Shown in pieces: positions 34,214-42,466 of a DNA stretch of 64,000 bases. The position numbers and the translations under genes were made by a program. Source of the DNA: Enterobacteriaceae bacterium. Its GTDB lineage: Bacteria > Pseudomonadota > Gammaproteobacteria > Enterobacterales > Enterobacteriaceae. Within the stretch, counting starts at the first letter, position 1; every line of letters starts with the position of its first letter. Location of the stretch: contig CABIZV010000005.1 in the NCBI GenBank assembly GCA_902363335.1, positions 186,001 through 250,000 of the forward strand, given 5' to 3'. The notes under the pieces are model-generated. The model worked only from the letters and a program-made list of their open reading frames with translations, was not told where the DNA came from and did no database searches.

Positions 34214-35227
34214 ATGTCTGAAGGCTGGAACATTGCCATTCTGGGCGCAACTGGCGCCGTGGGCCGCGCCCTGATTGAAACCCTTGCTGAACGCGAGTTT
34301 CCGGTGGGTGATATCTACGCGCTAGCGCGCAGCGAAAGCGCGGGTGAGAATCTGCGTTTTAACAGTAAAACGGTAATGGTGCAGGACGCCGCTGAGTTTG
34401 ACTGGACTCAGGCGCAGCTGGCCTTTTTTGCCGCAGGACAAGAAGCCTCGGCAACTTATGCTGAAGAAGCCAGCAACGCGGGCTGTTTGATTATCGATCT
34501 TAGCGGTGTGTTTGCGCTTGAGCCTGACGTGCCGCTGGTGGTGCCGGATGTGAATCCGTTTGTCCTCGCTGACTATCGTAACCGCAACCTGGTGGCCGTC
34601 GCCGATAGCCAGACTAGCCAGCTGTTAAGCGCCTTAAAGCCGCTCATCGATGATGGCGGTCTGTCTCGCATCGGGGTTACCAACCTGCTTTCTGCTTCTG
34701 CGCATGGCAAAAAAGCGGTCGATGCGCTGGCGGGACAAAGCGCAAAACTGCTCAACGGTATTCCTATCGACGAAGACGATTTCTTTGGCCGTCAACTGGC
34801 ATTCAACATGCTGCCATTGCTGCCAGACCGTGCAGGCAGCGTGCCTGACGAGCGTCGTATTGTTGACCAGGTGCGTAAAATTCTCCAGGACGACGGCCTG
34901 ATGATCTCCGCAAGCGTCATTCAGACGCCGGTGTTCTACGGTCATGCGCAGATGGTCACTTTTGAAGCGATGCGTCCGCTGTCGGCGGAAGAAGCGCGGG
35001 ATGCCTTTGAACGCGGTGAAGATATCGCGCTGTCTGAAGAGGGTGAATTCCCGACTCAGGTTGGTGATGCTTCCGGCAGCGCGCACCTCTCCGTTGGCTG
35101 CGTGCGCAATGATTACGGTATGCCAGAGCAGATCCAGTTCTGGTCGGTTGCCGATAACGTCCGTTTCGGCGGCGCGTTGATGGCGGTAAAAACGGCTGAG
35201 AAGCTGGTGCAGGAGTATCTGTACTAA
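34214..35227 (+). CDS. usg: Semialdehyde dehydrogenase family protein Usg
   Basis: Homologue of aspartate-semialdehyde dehydrogenase without a proven reaction (Usg-1). The N-terminal Rossmann motif ILGATGAVGRALIETL is at residues 9-24. The position that carries the catalytic Cys in Asd reads SQTSQLLSAL here, so that Cys is absent, consistent with a non-Asd role. At 337 residues it equals K-12. The stop overlaps the truA ATG by one base. Confidence 0.94.
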   Translation: MSEGWNIAILGATGAVGRALIETLAEREFPVGDIYALARSESAGENLRFNSKTVMVQDAAEFDWTQAQLAFFAAGQEASATYAEEASNAGCLIIDLSGVFALEPDVPLVVPDVNPFVLADYRNRNLVAVADSQTSQLLSALKPLIDDGGLSRIGVTNLLSASAHGKKAVDALAGQSAKLLNGIPIDEDDFFGRQLAFNMLPLLPDRAGSVPDERRIVDQVRKILQDDGLMISASVIQTPVFYGHAQMVTFEAMRPLSAEEARDAFERGEDIALSEEGEFPTQVGDASGSAHLSVGCVRNDYGMPEQIQFWSVADNVRFGGALMAVKTAEKLVQEYLY

Positions 35228-36039
35228 TGTCCGACATGGAGCAACTGCCGGTCTATCGAATTGCGCTGGGCATTGAGTACGACGGCAGCAAGTACTACGG
35301 CTGGCAGCGGCAAAATGAAGTGCGTAGCGTGCAGGAAAAGCTGGAGAAAGCGCTCTCGCAGGTGGCGAATGAACCGATCAACGTCTTCTGCGCCGGGCGC
35401 ACCGACTCCGGCGTGCATGGCACCGGCCAGGTTGTGCATTTCGACACTCACGCTGTGCGTAAAGATATCGCGTGGACGTTAGGCGCAAATGCGAATTTGC
35501 CTGGAGACATTGCGGTGCGTTGGGTGAAAGCTGTCCCCGATGATTTTCACGCGCGCTTTAGCGCTACGGCGCGTCGCTATCGTTACATTATTTACAATCA
35601 CCGGCTACGTCCGGCGGTGTTAAGTCAGGGCGTGACGCATTATCATCAGCCGCTGGATGCTGAGCGGATGCATCGCGCGGCGCAGAGTTTGCTGGGTGAG
35701 AATGACTTCACCTCGTTTCGCGCCGTTCAGTGCCAATCGCGCACGCCGTGGCGCAATATGATGCACATCAACGTGACCCGCTACGGCGCGTACATTGTGG
35801 TGGACATCAAAGCGAATGCCTTTGTGCATCACATGGTAAGGAATATTGTTGGCAGCCTGATGGAAGTTGGCGCAGGAAACCAGCCAGAGAGCTGGATTGC
35901 AGAACTGCTGGCGGCAAAAGACAGGACGCTTGCCGCAGCGACGGCGAAAGCGGAAGGATTGTACCTGGTGGCGGTAGACTACCCCGCACACTTTGAACTG
36001 CCTTCCGTGCCGATGGGGCCGCTTTTCCTGGCGGACTAA
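35227..36039 (+). CDS. truA: tRNA pseudouridine(38-40) synthase TruA
   Basis: Modifies U38, U39 and U40 in the anticodon stem of many tRNAs. The catalytic Asp is in CAGRTDSGVHGTGQVVHFD (residues 56-74), and the preceding IEYDGSKYYGWQRQ is typical. The 270 residues match K-12. ATG overlaps the usg TAA; translation is probably coupled. Confidence 0.97.
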   Translation: MSDMEQLPVYRIALGIEYDGSKYYGWQRQNEVRSVQEKLEKALSQVANEPINVFCAGRTDSGVHGTGQVVHFDTHAVRKDIAWTLGANANLPGDIAVRWVKAVPDDFHARFSATARRYRYIIYNHRLRPAVLSQGVTHYHQPLDAERMHRAAQSLLGENDFTSFRAVQCQSRTPWRNMMHINVTRYGAYIVVDIKANAFVHHMVRNIVGSLMEVGAGNQPESWIAELLAAKDRTLAAATAKAEGLYLVAVDYPAHFELPSVPMGPLFLAD

Positions 36040-36064
36040 CGTAGTCATTTGGGGCTAAAACAAT

Positions 36065-36724
36065 ATGGATCTTATTCGTTTTTTAATTGATTTCATCCTG
36101 CATATCGATGTGCATCTGGCTGAACTGGTCGCGCAATACGGCGTCTGGGTCTATGCCATTTTGTTCTTGATCCTGTTTTGTGAAACCGGGCTAGTGGTGA
36201 CGCCATTTTTACCAGGCGACTCGCTGCTGTTCGTTGCCGGTGCGCTTTCCGCGCTGCCCACTAACGATCTGAACGTTCATCTGATGGTGGTATTGATGGT
36301 GATAGCCGCCATCGTCGGGGACGCGGTGAACTACACGATTGGCCGCATGTTCGGAGAAAAGCTCTTTAGTAATCCGGACTCGAAAATCTTCCGTCGTAGC
36401 TACCTTGATAAGACCCATGCGTTTTACGATAAGCACGGTGGCAAGACGATAATCCTGGCGCGATTTGTGCCGATCGTCAGAACATTTGCGCCGTTTGTGG
36501 CGGGAATGGGCCATATGTCCTATCGTCATTTTGCAATCTATAACGTCACCGGTGCGCTGCTGTGGGTACTGCTGTTTACCTACGCGGGCTATCTGTTTGG
36601 CGACCTGCCTATCGTTCAGGAAAACCTGAAATTGCTGATTGTGGCGATTATCGTCCTGTCGATATTGCCAGGTGTTATCGAGGTGATCCGTCACCGCCGA
36701 GCGGCAGCAAAACAGGTTAAATAA
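36065..36724 (+). CDS. dedA: DedA-family inner-membrane protein
   Basis: SNARE-associated/DedA-superfamily membrane protein implicated in membrane homeostasis and undecaprenyl-phosphate or lipid handling in the family. Typical features are FCETGLVVTPFLPGDSLLF (residues 38-56), GDAVNYTIGR and the conserved RFVPIVRTFAPFVAGMG, with charged residues embedded in membrane segments. 219 residues as in K-12. Confidence 0.95.
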   Translation: MDLIRFLIDFILHIDVHLAELVAQYGVWVYAILFLILFCETGLVVTPFLPGDSLLFVAGALSALPTNDLNVHLMVVLMVIAAIVGDAVNYTIGRMFGEKLFSNPDSKIFRRSYLDKTHAFYDKHGGKTIILARFVPIVRTFAPFVAGMGHMSYRHFAIYNVTGALLWVLLFTYAGYLFGDLPIVQENLKLLIVAIIVLSILPGVIEVIRHRRAAAKQVK

Positions 36725-36735
36725 ACGTAATACAT

Positions 36736-36758
36736 AGGGCACGATTCAGCCGTGCCCT
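36736..36758 (+). terminator. Hairpin after dedA
   Basis: AGGGCACG and CGTGCCCT form a perfect 8-bp stem with a 7-base loop. No long T-run follows, so termination may be partial. Confidence 0.5.
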
Positions 36759-36920
36759 GTTACGGCATGTTTCGCGGTTCGACCACTTTTTTATGCCAAG
36801 TTTCGGGCTGTTATGTTTTAATGTGCAACATTCATGGTCTATGAGGGGCGAAAGTGGCATTATGCGCGCCCCCTTAATGGCAAAACTGGCATCGACCAGG
36901 TTCAGGCAGAAAGGTTATCA

Positions 36921-37835
36921 ATGAGCTGGATTGAACGAATTAAAAGTAACATCACACCTACCCGTAAGGCGAGCATCCCGGAAGGGGTATGGACCAAATG
37001 TGATAGCTGTGGTCAGGTTTTGTATCGTGCGGAGCTGGAGCGTAACCTTGAGGTTTGCCCGAAGTGCGATCACCACATGCGTATGTCAGCGCGTAATCGC
37101 CTGCATAGCTTGCTGGACGAAGGGTCCCTGGTTGAACTGGGTAGCGAACTTGAGCCAAAAGATCTGCTGAAGTTCCGTGACTCTAAAAAGTATAAAGACA
37201 GACTGGCATCCGCTCAGAAAGAAACGGGCGAGAAAGATGCGCTGATTGTTATGAAAGGCACCCTGCATACCATGCCGGTTGTTGCTGCGGCATTTGAATT
37301 CTCCTTTATGGGTGGCTCAATGGGTTCCGTTGTTGGTGCGCGCTTTGTTCGCGCGGTTGAACAGGCGCTGGAAGATAACTGTCCTCTGATCTGTTTCTCC
37401 GCCTCCGGTGGCGCACGTATGCAGGAAGCGCTGATGTCGCTGATGCAGATGGCGAAAACCTCTGCGGCGCTGGCGAAAATGCAGGAGCGCGGCTTACCGT
37501 ATATCTCCGTGCTGACCGACCCAACCATGGGCGGCGTGTCTGCGAGCTTTGCGATGCTGGGCGATCTGAACGTTGCTGAGCCAAAAGCGCTTATCGGCTT
37601 TGCGGGCCCGCGTGTTATCGAGCAGACCGTTCGTGAGAAACTGCCGCCGGGCTTCCAGCGCAGTGAGTTCCTCATCGAGAAGGGCGCAATCGACATGATT
37701 ATTCGTCGCCCGGAAATGCGTCTGAAGCTGGCTAGTATCCTGGCGAAGCTGATGAATCTCCCGGCACCGAACCCGGATGCGCCGCGTGAAAGCGTGGTGG
37801 TTCCGCCAGTACCGGATCAGGAACCAGAGGCCTGA
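36921..37835 (+). CDS. accD: Acetyl-CoA carboxylase carboxyltransferase subunit beta
   Basis: Beta subunit of the carboxyltransferase that forms malonyl-CoA. The four-Cys zinc finger CDSCGQVLYRAELERNLEVCPKC is at residues 27-49. The biotin/CoA-binding core has FMGGSMGSVVGARFVRA and SASGGARMQEALMSLMQMAKT. At 304 residues it matches K-12. Start ATG 36921 begins MSWIERIKSN; the longer frame from 36834 is not supported. Confidence 0.97.
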   Translation: MSWIERIKSNITPTRKASIPEGVWTKCDSCGQVLYRAELERNLEVCPKCDHHMRMSARNRLHSLLDEGSLVELGSELEPKDLLKFRDSKKYKDRLASAQKETGEKDALIVMKGTLHTMPVVAAAFEFSFMGGSMGSVVGARFVRAVEQALEDNCPLICFSASGGARMQEALMSLMQMAKTSAALAKMQERGLPYISVLTDPTMGGVSASFAMLGDLNVAEPKALIGFAGPRVIEQTVREKLPPGFQRSEFLIEKGAIDMIIRRPEMRLKLASILAKLMNLPAPNPDAPRESVVVPPVPDQEPEA

Positions 37836-37974
37836 TTATTGCTCTATGGATTTCGGGTTGCAGGTGGGCAGATGCTGCCAACGCACCTGCAGCTTGAAAG
37901 ACGACGAGAAAAAGGGCAGAGCCGGGTGGCGCTGCCCTTTTTGTTATTATTCACCGATGAAAGTTGCGGGCACC

Positions 37975-39243
37975 ATGGAAAAACATCTCATTCCTCAGGC
38001 CACGTCGCCTTTGGCTACGTGGCTTTCTTATCTGGAAAACCTTCACTCCAAAACCATCGATCTTGGCCTGGCGCGTGTCAGCCTGGTTGCTGAACATCTC
38101 GACGTGCTCCAGCCTGCGCCTTTTGTATTCACCGTCGCGGGCACCAATGGTAAAGGCACGACCTGCCGGACGCTTGAAGCTATCCTGATGGCGGCGGGTT
38201 ACTCCGTGGGGGTTTATAGCTCTCCTCACCTGGTGCGCTACACCGAACGTGTGCGCGTACAGGGTAGCGAACTGGCTGAAAGTGCCCACACGGCGTCCTT
38301 TGCGGCGATTGAAGCGGCGCGCAGCGAGACATCGCTGACCTATTTTGAATACGGCACGCTGTCGGCGCTGTGGCTGTTTAAGCAGGCGAAAGTGGACGTG
38401 GTTATCCTTGAGGTCGGTCTGGGTGGGCGATTAGACGCCACCAACATCGTGGATGCGAATGTTGCCGTGGTGACCAGCATTGCGTTGGATCATACCGACT
38501 GGCTGGGCCCCGATCGCGAAAGCATTGGCCGCGAGAAAGCGGGCGTGTTCCGCGGTGGTCGCCCGGCTATTGTGGGTGAACCTGATATGCCGCATACCAT
38601 CGCCGATGTCGCGCGCGAGAAAGGCGCGGTGCTGCGTCAGCGTGATGTCGACTGGCGCTACACGGTCGAGGCTGACAGCTGGACGTTTAGCGATGCCGAA
38701 GGCGAGCTGCGCGGGCTTCCGCTACCGCAGGTGCCGCAGCCCAATGCGGCAACCGCGCTGGCGGCGCTGCGAGCAAGTCAGCTTGCGGTAAACGAAGAGG
38801 CTATCCGGGAGGGGATCGCTAACGCGCTTCTGCCGGGCCGCTTCCAGACCATCCAGCTTGCGCCGCGCGTGATCCTTGACGTCGCGCATAACCCGCATGC
38901 CGCCGCCTACCTTGCCGGGCGTCTCAAATCGTTGCCGAAAACTGGGCGAGTACTGGCAGTTATTGGTATGCTGCATGATAAGGATATTGCCGGTACGCTG
39001 GCATGCCTGGATGAGGTGGTAGACCGCTGGTATTGCGCGCCTCTTGAAGGGCCGCGCGGAGCGACGGCCGAGCAGTTGCGCGAACATTTACGCGCGGGAA
39101 CCGTTTATATCAGCGTCGCGCAGGCATGGTATGCCGCCATGGCTGATGCAGCGCCCGAAGATACGGTGCTAGTGTGTGGGTCATTCCACACGGTAGCGCA
39201 TGTGATGGAAGAGTTAGACGCGGGGAGAGCCGGTGGCAAGTAA
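37975..39243 (+). CDS. folC: Dihydrofolate synthase/folylpolyglutamate synthase
   Basis: Bifunctional ligase adding glutamate to dihydropteroate and folates. The P-loop VAGTNGKGTTCRTLE starts near residue 49, followed by the Mur-ligase-type LTYFEYGT and EVGLGGRLDATN. ATG 37975 gives 422 residues, the K-12 length; ATG 37957 (6 residues longer) cannot be excluded. Its end overlaps the dedD GTG. Confidence 0.96.
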   Translation: MEKHLIPQATSPLATWLSYLENLHSKTIDLGLARVSLVAEHLDVLQPAPFVFTVAGTNGKGTTCRTLEAILMAAGYSVGVYSSPHLVRYTERVRVQGSELAESAHTASFAAIEAARSETSLTYFEYGTLSALWLFKQAKVDVVILEVGLGGRLDATNIVDANVAVVTSIALDHTDWLGPDRESIGREKAGVFRGGRPAIVGEPDMPHTIADVAREKGAVLRQRDVDWRYTVEADSWTFSDAEGELRGLPLPQVPQPNAATALAALRASQLAVNEEAIREGIANALLPGRFQTIQLAPRVILDVAHNPHAAAYLAGRLKSLPKTGRVLAVIGMLHDKDIAGTLACLDEVVDRWYCAPLEGPRGATAEQLREHLRAGTVYISVAQAWYAAMADAAPEDTVLVCGSFHTVAHVMEELDAGRAGGK

Positions 39244-39916
39244 GTTTCAAAACCGTCTGGTCGGGACGATAGTATTGGTGGCGTTGGGCGTTATCGTGCT
39301 GCCCGGGCTGCTCGACGGGCAAAAAAAACATTATCAGGATGAATTTGCCGCGATCCCACTGGTGCCAAAACCGGGCGATCGCGATGAGCCTGATATGCTG
39401 CCAACGGCGACTCAGGCCCTACCCGCTCAGCCGCCTGAAGGCGCTGCTGAAGAGGTGAGGGCGGGGGATGCCGCGGCGCCGTCGCTGGACTCTAGCCGCC
39501 TGTCGGTTAATGGCAATGGCGATCTTGAACAGATCCCGCCTGCGGCTGAACTGCCGAAGCCTAAGCCGGTAGAAAAACCGAAGCCGCAGCCAAAACCTCA
39601 GCCAGCGACCGAGCAGGTCGCGGCGACTACGCCGCCGCCGAAAGCTGCGGCGGAAGAAAAAGTGGCACCGGTTGGCAAAGCGTATGTGGTTCAGCTTGGC
39701 GCATTAAAAAATGCGGATAAGGTGAATGAAATAGTCGCCAGCCTGCGAGGTGCGGGATATCGTGCTTACACGTCGCCTTCAACGCCGGTTCAGGGTAAAA
39801 TCACCCGAATTCTGGTGGGGCCTGATGCCTCGAAAGAAAAGCTCAAAGGCTCACTGGGTGAGTTGAAACAGCTGTCGGGGCTAAGTGGCGTTGTGATGGG
39901 ATACACGCCGAACTAA
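39233..39916 (+). CDS. dedD: Cell division protein DedD (SPOR domain)
   Basis: Bitopic inner-membrane protein that localises to the septum and assists constriction. One N-terminal transmembrane helix (residues 8-27, VGTIVLVALGVIVLPGLLDG) is followed by a Pro/Lys-rich linker (KPKPVEKPKPQPKPQP) in the periplasm. A C-terminal SPOR domain of about 75 residues (AYVVQLGALKNADKVNEIV) binds denuded glycan. 227 residues, slightly longer than K-12 in the linker. GTG start, overlapping folC by 11 bases. Confidence 0.95.
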   Translation: MASKFQNRLVGTIVLVALGVIVLPGLLDGQKKHYQDEFAAIPLVPKPGDRDEPDMLPTATQALPAQPPEGAAEEVRAGDAAAPSLDSSRLSVNGNGDLEQIPPAAELPKPKPVEKPKPQPKPQPATEQVAATTPPPKAAAEEKVAPVGKAYVVQLGALKNADKVNEIVASLRGAGYRAYTSPSTPVQGKITRILVGPDASKEKLKGSLGELKQLSGLSGVVMGYTPN

Positions 39917-39929
39917 GGTGTCGGTATTT

Positions 39930-40166
39930 CCCCTCACCCCGGCCCTCTCCCCAGAGGGGCGAGGGAGAAAGTCGGTGCCGGGCTTAACAACGACTCTCAG
40001 CGGTCGCTCTCCCTAAAGGGGCGAGGGAGAAAGTCGGTGCCGGACTTAACACCGACTCTCGGCGGTGCTCTCCCTAAATGGGGCGAGGCAGAAAGCCGAT
40101 ACCGAACTTATCGACGGCTCTCAACGGTTCCCTCTCCCCAGTGGGGAGAGGGCTAGGGTGAGGGGG
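39930..40166. repeat. Tandem array of about 62-bp units inside a long inverted repeat
   Basis: Three imperfect direct repeats begin with CTCTCCC at 39945, 40007 and 40068 (units of 62, 61 and 64 bases). Each contains GGGGCGAGG(G/C)AGAAAG followed by a CCGACTCTC-type segment. A final partial unit starts at 40132. The outer ends, CCCTCACCCC near 39931 and AGGGTGAGGG near 40156, are complementary, and CCTCTCCCC pairs with GGGGAGAGG. The whole can fold as nested hairpins. It lies between dedD and cvpA, downstream of folC-dedD. Confidence 0.8.
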
Positions 40167-40255
40167 CCTGCACAACGCTGAAAACGGCCCAAAAACGATG
40201 GCGTTGAATATTTTTTCAGCGCCATTTTTTATTTATGCTCGGGAAGGAAATCCCT

Positions 40256-40271
40256 ACGCAAACGTTTTCTT
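40256..40271 (+). promoter_or_regulatory. PurR box of cvpA-purF
   Basis: ACGCAAACGTTTTCTT matches the PurR consensus (ACGCAAACGTTTTCNT) almost completely and lies 56 bases upstream of cvpA. PurR with hypoxanthine or guanine represses this operon in E. coli. Confidence 0.93.
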
Positions 40272-40326
40272 TTTCTGTTAGAATGCGCCCGAACTGGATG
40301 ACAGGGCGTAAAATCGTGGGACATTT

Positions 40327-40815
40327 ATGGTCTGGATTGATTATGCCATTATCGCGGTACTGGGTTTTTCTTGCTTAGTGAGCCTTATCCGCGGCTTCGT
40401 TCGTGAAGCGTTATCGTTGGTAACCTGGGGCTGTGCCTTCTATGTTGCCAGCCATTACTACACGGAACTGTCTGTCTGGTTTACGGGCTTTGAAGATGAA
40501 CGTGTTCGAAATGGGATTGCTATTGCGGCGCTGTTTATCGTGACGCTCATCGTTGGTGCTATCGTGAACTACGTGATAGGCCAGCTGGTGGAAAAAACCG
40601 GTCTGTCGGGTACAGACAGGGTATTGGGGATCTGCTTTGGCGCTTTACGTGGGGTGCTGATTATCGCCGCTATCTTGTTCTTCCTCGACACCTTTACCGG
40701 AATGGCGAAAAGCGATGACTGGCAACACTCGCAGTTTATTCCTTATTTCTCACCCGTCATCAGATGGTTTTTTGACTACCTGCAAAGCTCGTCAAGTTTC
40801 TTGCCCAAGGTATAG
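40327..40815 (+). CDS. cvpA: Colicin V production protein CvpA
   Basis: Inner-membrane protein of 162 residues with four hydrophobic segments, needed for colicin V export in E. coli; its normal role is linked to envelope stress tolerance. It begins MVWIDYAIIAVLGFSCLVSLIRGFVREALS, the family signature. It is the first gene of the PurR-controlled cvpA-purF operon. Confidence 0.95.
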   Translation: MVWIDYAIIAVLGFSCLVSLIRGFVREALSLVTWGCAFYVASHYYTELSVWFTGFEDERVRNGIAIAALFIVTLIVGAIVNYVIGQLVEKTGLSGTDRVLGICFGALRGVLIIAAILFFLDTFTGMAKSDDWQHSQFIPYFSPVIRWFFDYLQSSSSFLPKV

Positions 40816-40848
40816 GCCTTGGGTCGTTGCTGAACGAGGAAAAGACGT

Positions 40849-42366
40849 ATGTGCGGTATTGTCGGTATCGCCGGTGTCATGCCGGTTAACCAGTCGATTT
40901 ATGATGCGCTAACGGTGCTTCAGCACCGTGGTCAGGATGCCGCTGGCATCATCACCATTGATGCCAACAACTGCTTCCGGTTGCGTAAGGCGAACGGCCT
41001 GGTCAGCGATGTCTTTGAAGCTCGCCACATGCAACGTATGCAGGGCAATATGGGTATTGGCCATGTGCGTTATCCAACGGCGGGCAGCTCCAGTGCTTCC
41101 GAAGCCCAGCCTTTTTACGTCAACTCTCCGTACGGTATTACGCTTGCGCACAACGGCAATCTGACCAATGCGCATGAGTTACGTCAAAAGCTGTTTGAAG
41201 AAAAACGCCGTCACATCAACACCACTTCCGATTCTGAAATCCTGCTCAATATTTTCGCCAGTGAGCTGGATAACTTCCGCCATTATCCGCTAGAAGCCGA
41301 TAACATTTTCGCCGCCATTGCCGCGACGAATCGCCAGATCCGTGGTGCCTATGCCTGCGTGGCGATGATTATCGGCCACGGTATGGTGGCTTTCCGCGAT
41401 CCAAACGGCATTCGCCCGCTGGTGCTTGGCAAGCGTGATATTGGCGATGGTCGCACCGAATATATGGTGGCCTCCGAAAGCGTAGCGCTTGATACGCTGG
41501 GCTTCGAATTCCTGCGTGACGTAGCGCCGGGTGAAGCTATCTACATTACTGAGAAAGGGCAGTTGTTTACCCGTCAGTGTGCTGATAACCCGGTCAGTAA
41601 CCCGTGCCTGTTCGAATACGTCTACTTTGCGCGCCCGGACTCCTTTATCGACAAAATTTCCGTCTATAGCGCCCGTGTGAATATGGGGACGAAGCTTGGC
41701 GAGAAAATTGCGCGTGAGTGGGACGATCTGGATATCGACGTGGTTATCCCGATCCCGGAAACGTCTTGTGATATCGCCCTGGAAATCGCCCGTATTCTTG
41801 ATAAGCCGTACCGTCAGGGGTTTGTGAAAAACCGCTACGTGGGGCGCACCTTTATCATGCCGGGCCAGCAACTGCGCCGTAAATCGGTTCGCCGTAAGCT
41901 GAACGCCAACCGCGCTGAGTTCCGTGATAAGAACGTGCTGCTGGTGGATGATTCCATCGTGCGTGGCACGACCTCTGAACAGATTATCGAAATGGCGCGT
42001 GAAGCTGGCGCGAAGAAGGTATATCTGGCCTCAGCGGCCCCGGAAATTCGCTTCCCGAACGTCTACGGTATTGATATGCCTACCGCCACTGAGCTGATTG
42101 CTCACGGGCGTGAAGTGGATGAGATTCGCCAGATCATCGGTGCAGACGGTCTTATCTTCCAGGATCTTAACGATCTGATTGAAGCGGTGCGCGCCGAGAA
42201 CCCGGATATTCAGCAGTTTGAATGCTCGGTATTCAATGGCGTGTATGTCACTAAAGACGTGGATCAGGCTTATCTTGATTTCCTCGACTCACTGCGCAAT
42301 GACGACGCGAAAGCCATTCAATTGCTCAATGAAGTTGAGAGCTTAGAGATGCATAACGAAGGGTAA
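40849..42366 (+). CDS. purF: Amidophosphoribosyltransferase PurF
   Basis: First committed enzyme of purine synthesis, making phosphoribosylamine from PRPP and glutamine. The N-terminal Ntn glutaminase has nucleophile Cys2 (MCGIVGI). The PRTase domain has the PRPP loop VLLVDDSIVRGTTSEQI near residue 365. 505 residues as in K-12. Follows cvpA after 33 bases with AACGAGGAAAA upstream. Confidence 0.97.
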   Translation: MCGIVGIAGVMPVNQSIYDALTVLQHRGQDAAGIITIDANNCFRLRKANGLVSDVFEARHMQRMQGNMGIGHVRYPTAGSSSASEAQPFYVNSPYGITLAHNGNLTNAHELRQKLFEEKRRHINTTSDSEILLNIFASELDNFRHYPLEADNIFAAIAATNRQIRGAYACVAMIIGHGMVAFRDPNGIRPLVLGKRDIGDGRTEYMVASESVALDTLGFEFLRDVAPGEAIYITEKGQLFTRQCADNPVSNPCLFEYVYFARPDSFIDKISVYSARVNMGTKLGEKIAREWDDLDIDVVIPIPETSCDIALEIARILDKPYRQGFVKNRYVGRTFIMPGQQLRRKSVRRKLNANRAEFRDKNVLLVDDSIVRGTTSEQIIEMAREAGAKKVYLASAAPEIRFPNVYGIDMPTATELIAHGREVDEIRQIIGADGLIFQDLNDLIEAVRAENPDIQQFECSVFNGVYVTKDVDQAYLDFLDSLRNDDAKAIQLLNEVESLEMHNEG

Positions 42367-42376
42367 GGCAGGGTAT

Positions 42377-42457
42377 GCCGGATGGCGACGCGTTGCGTCT
42401 TATCCGGCCTACGTTCTGCTCGCTTTGTAGGCCGGATAAGGCGTAGCCGCCATCCGG
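42377..42457. repeat. REP/BIME pair
   Basis: Two inverted REP units, GCCGGATGGCGACGCGTTGC followed by GTCTTATCCGGC, and GGCCGGATAAGGCGTAGCCG followed by CCATCCGGC, lie between the convergent purF and GH127 genes. A T-run follows the second, so it can also act as a terminator. Confidence 0.9.
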
Positions 42458-42466
42458 CTTTTTTTA

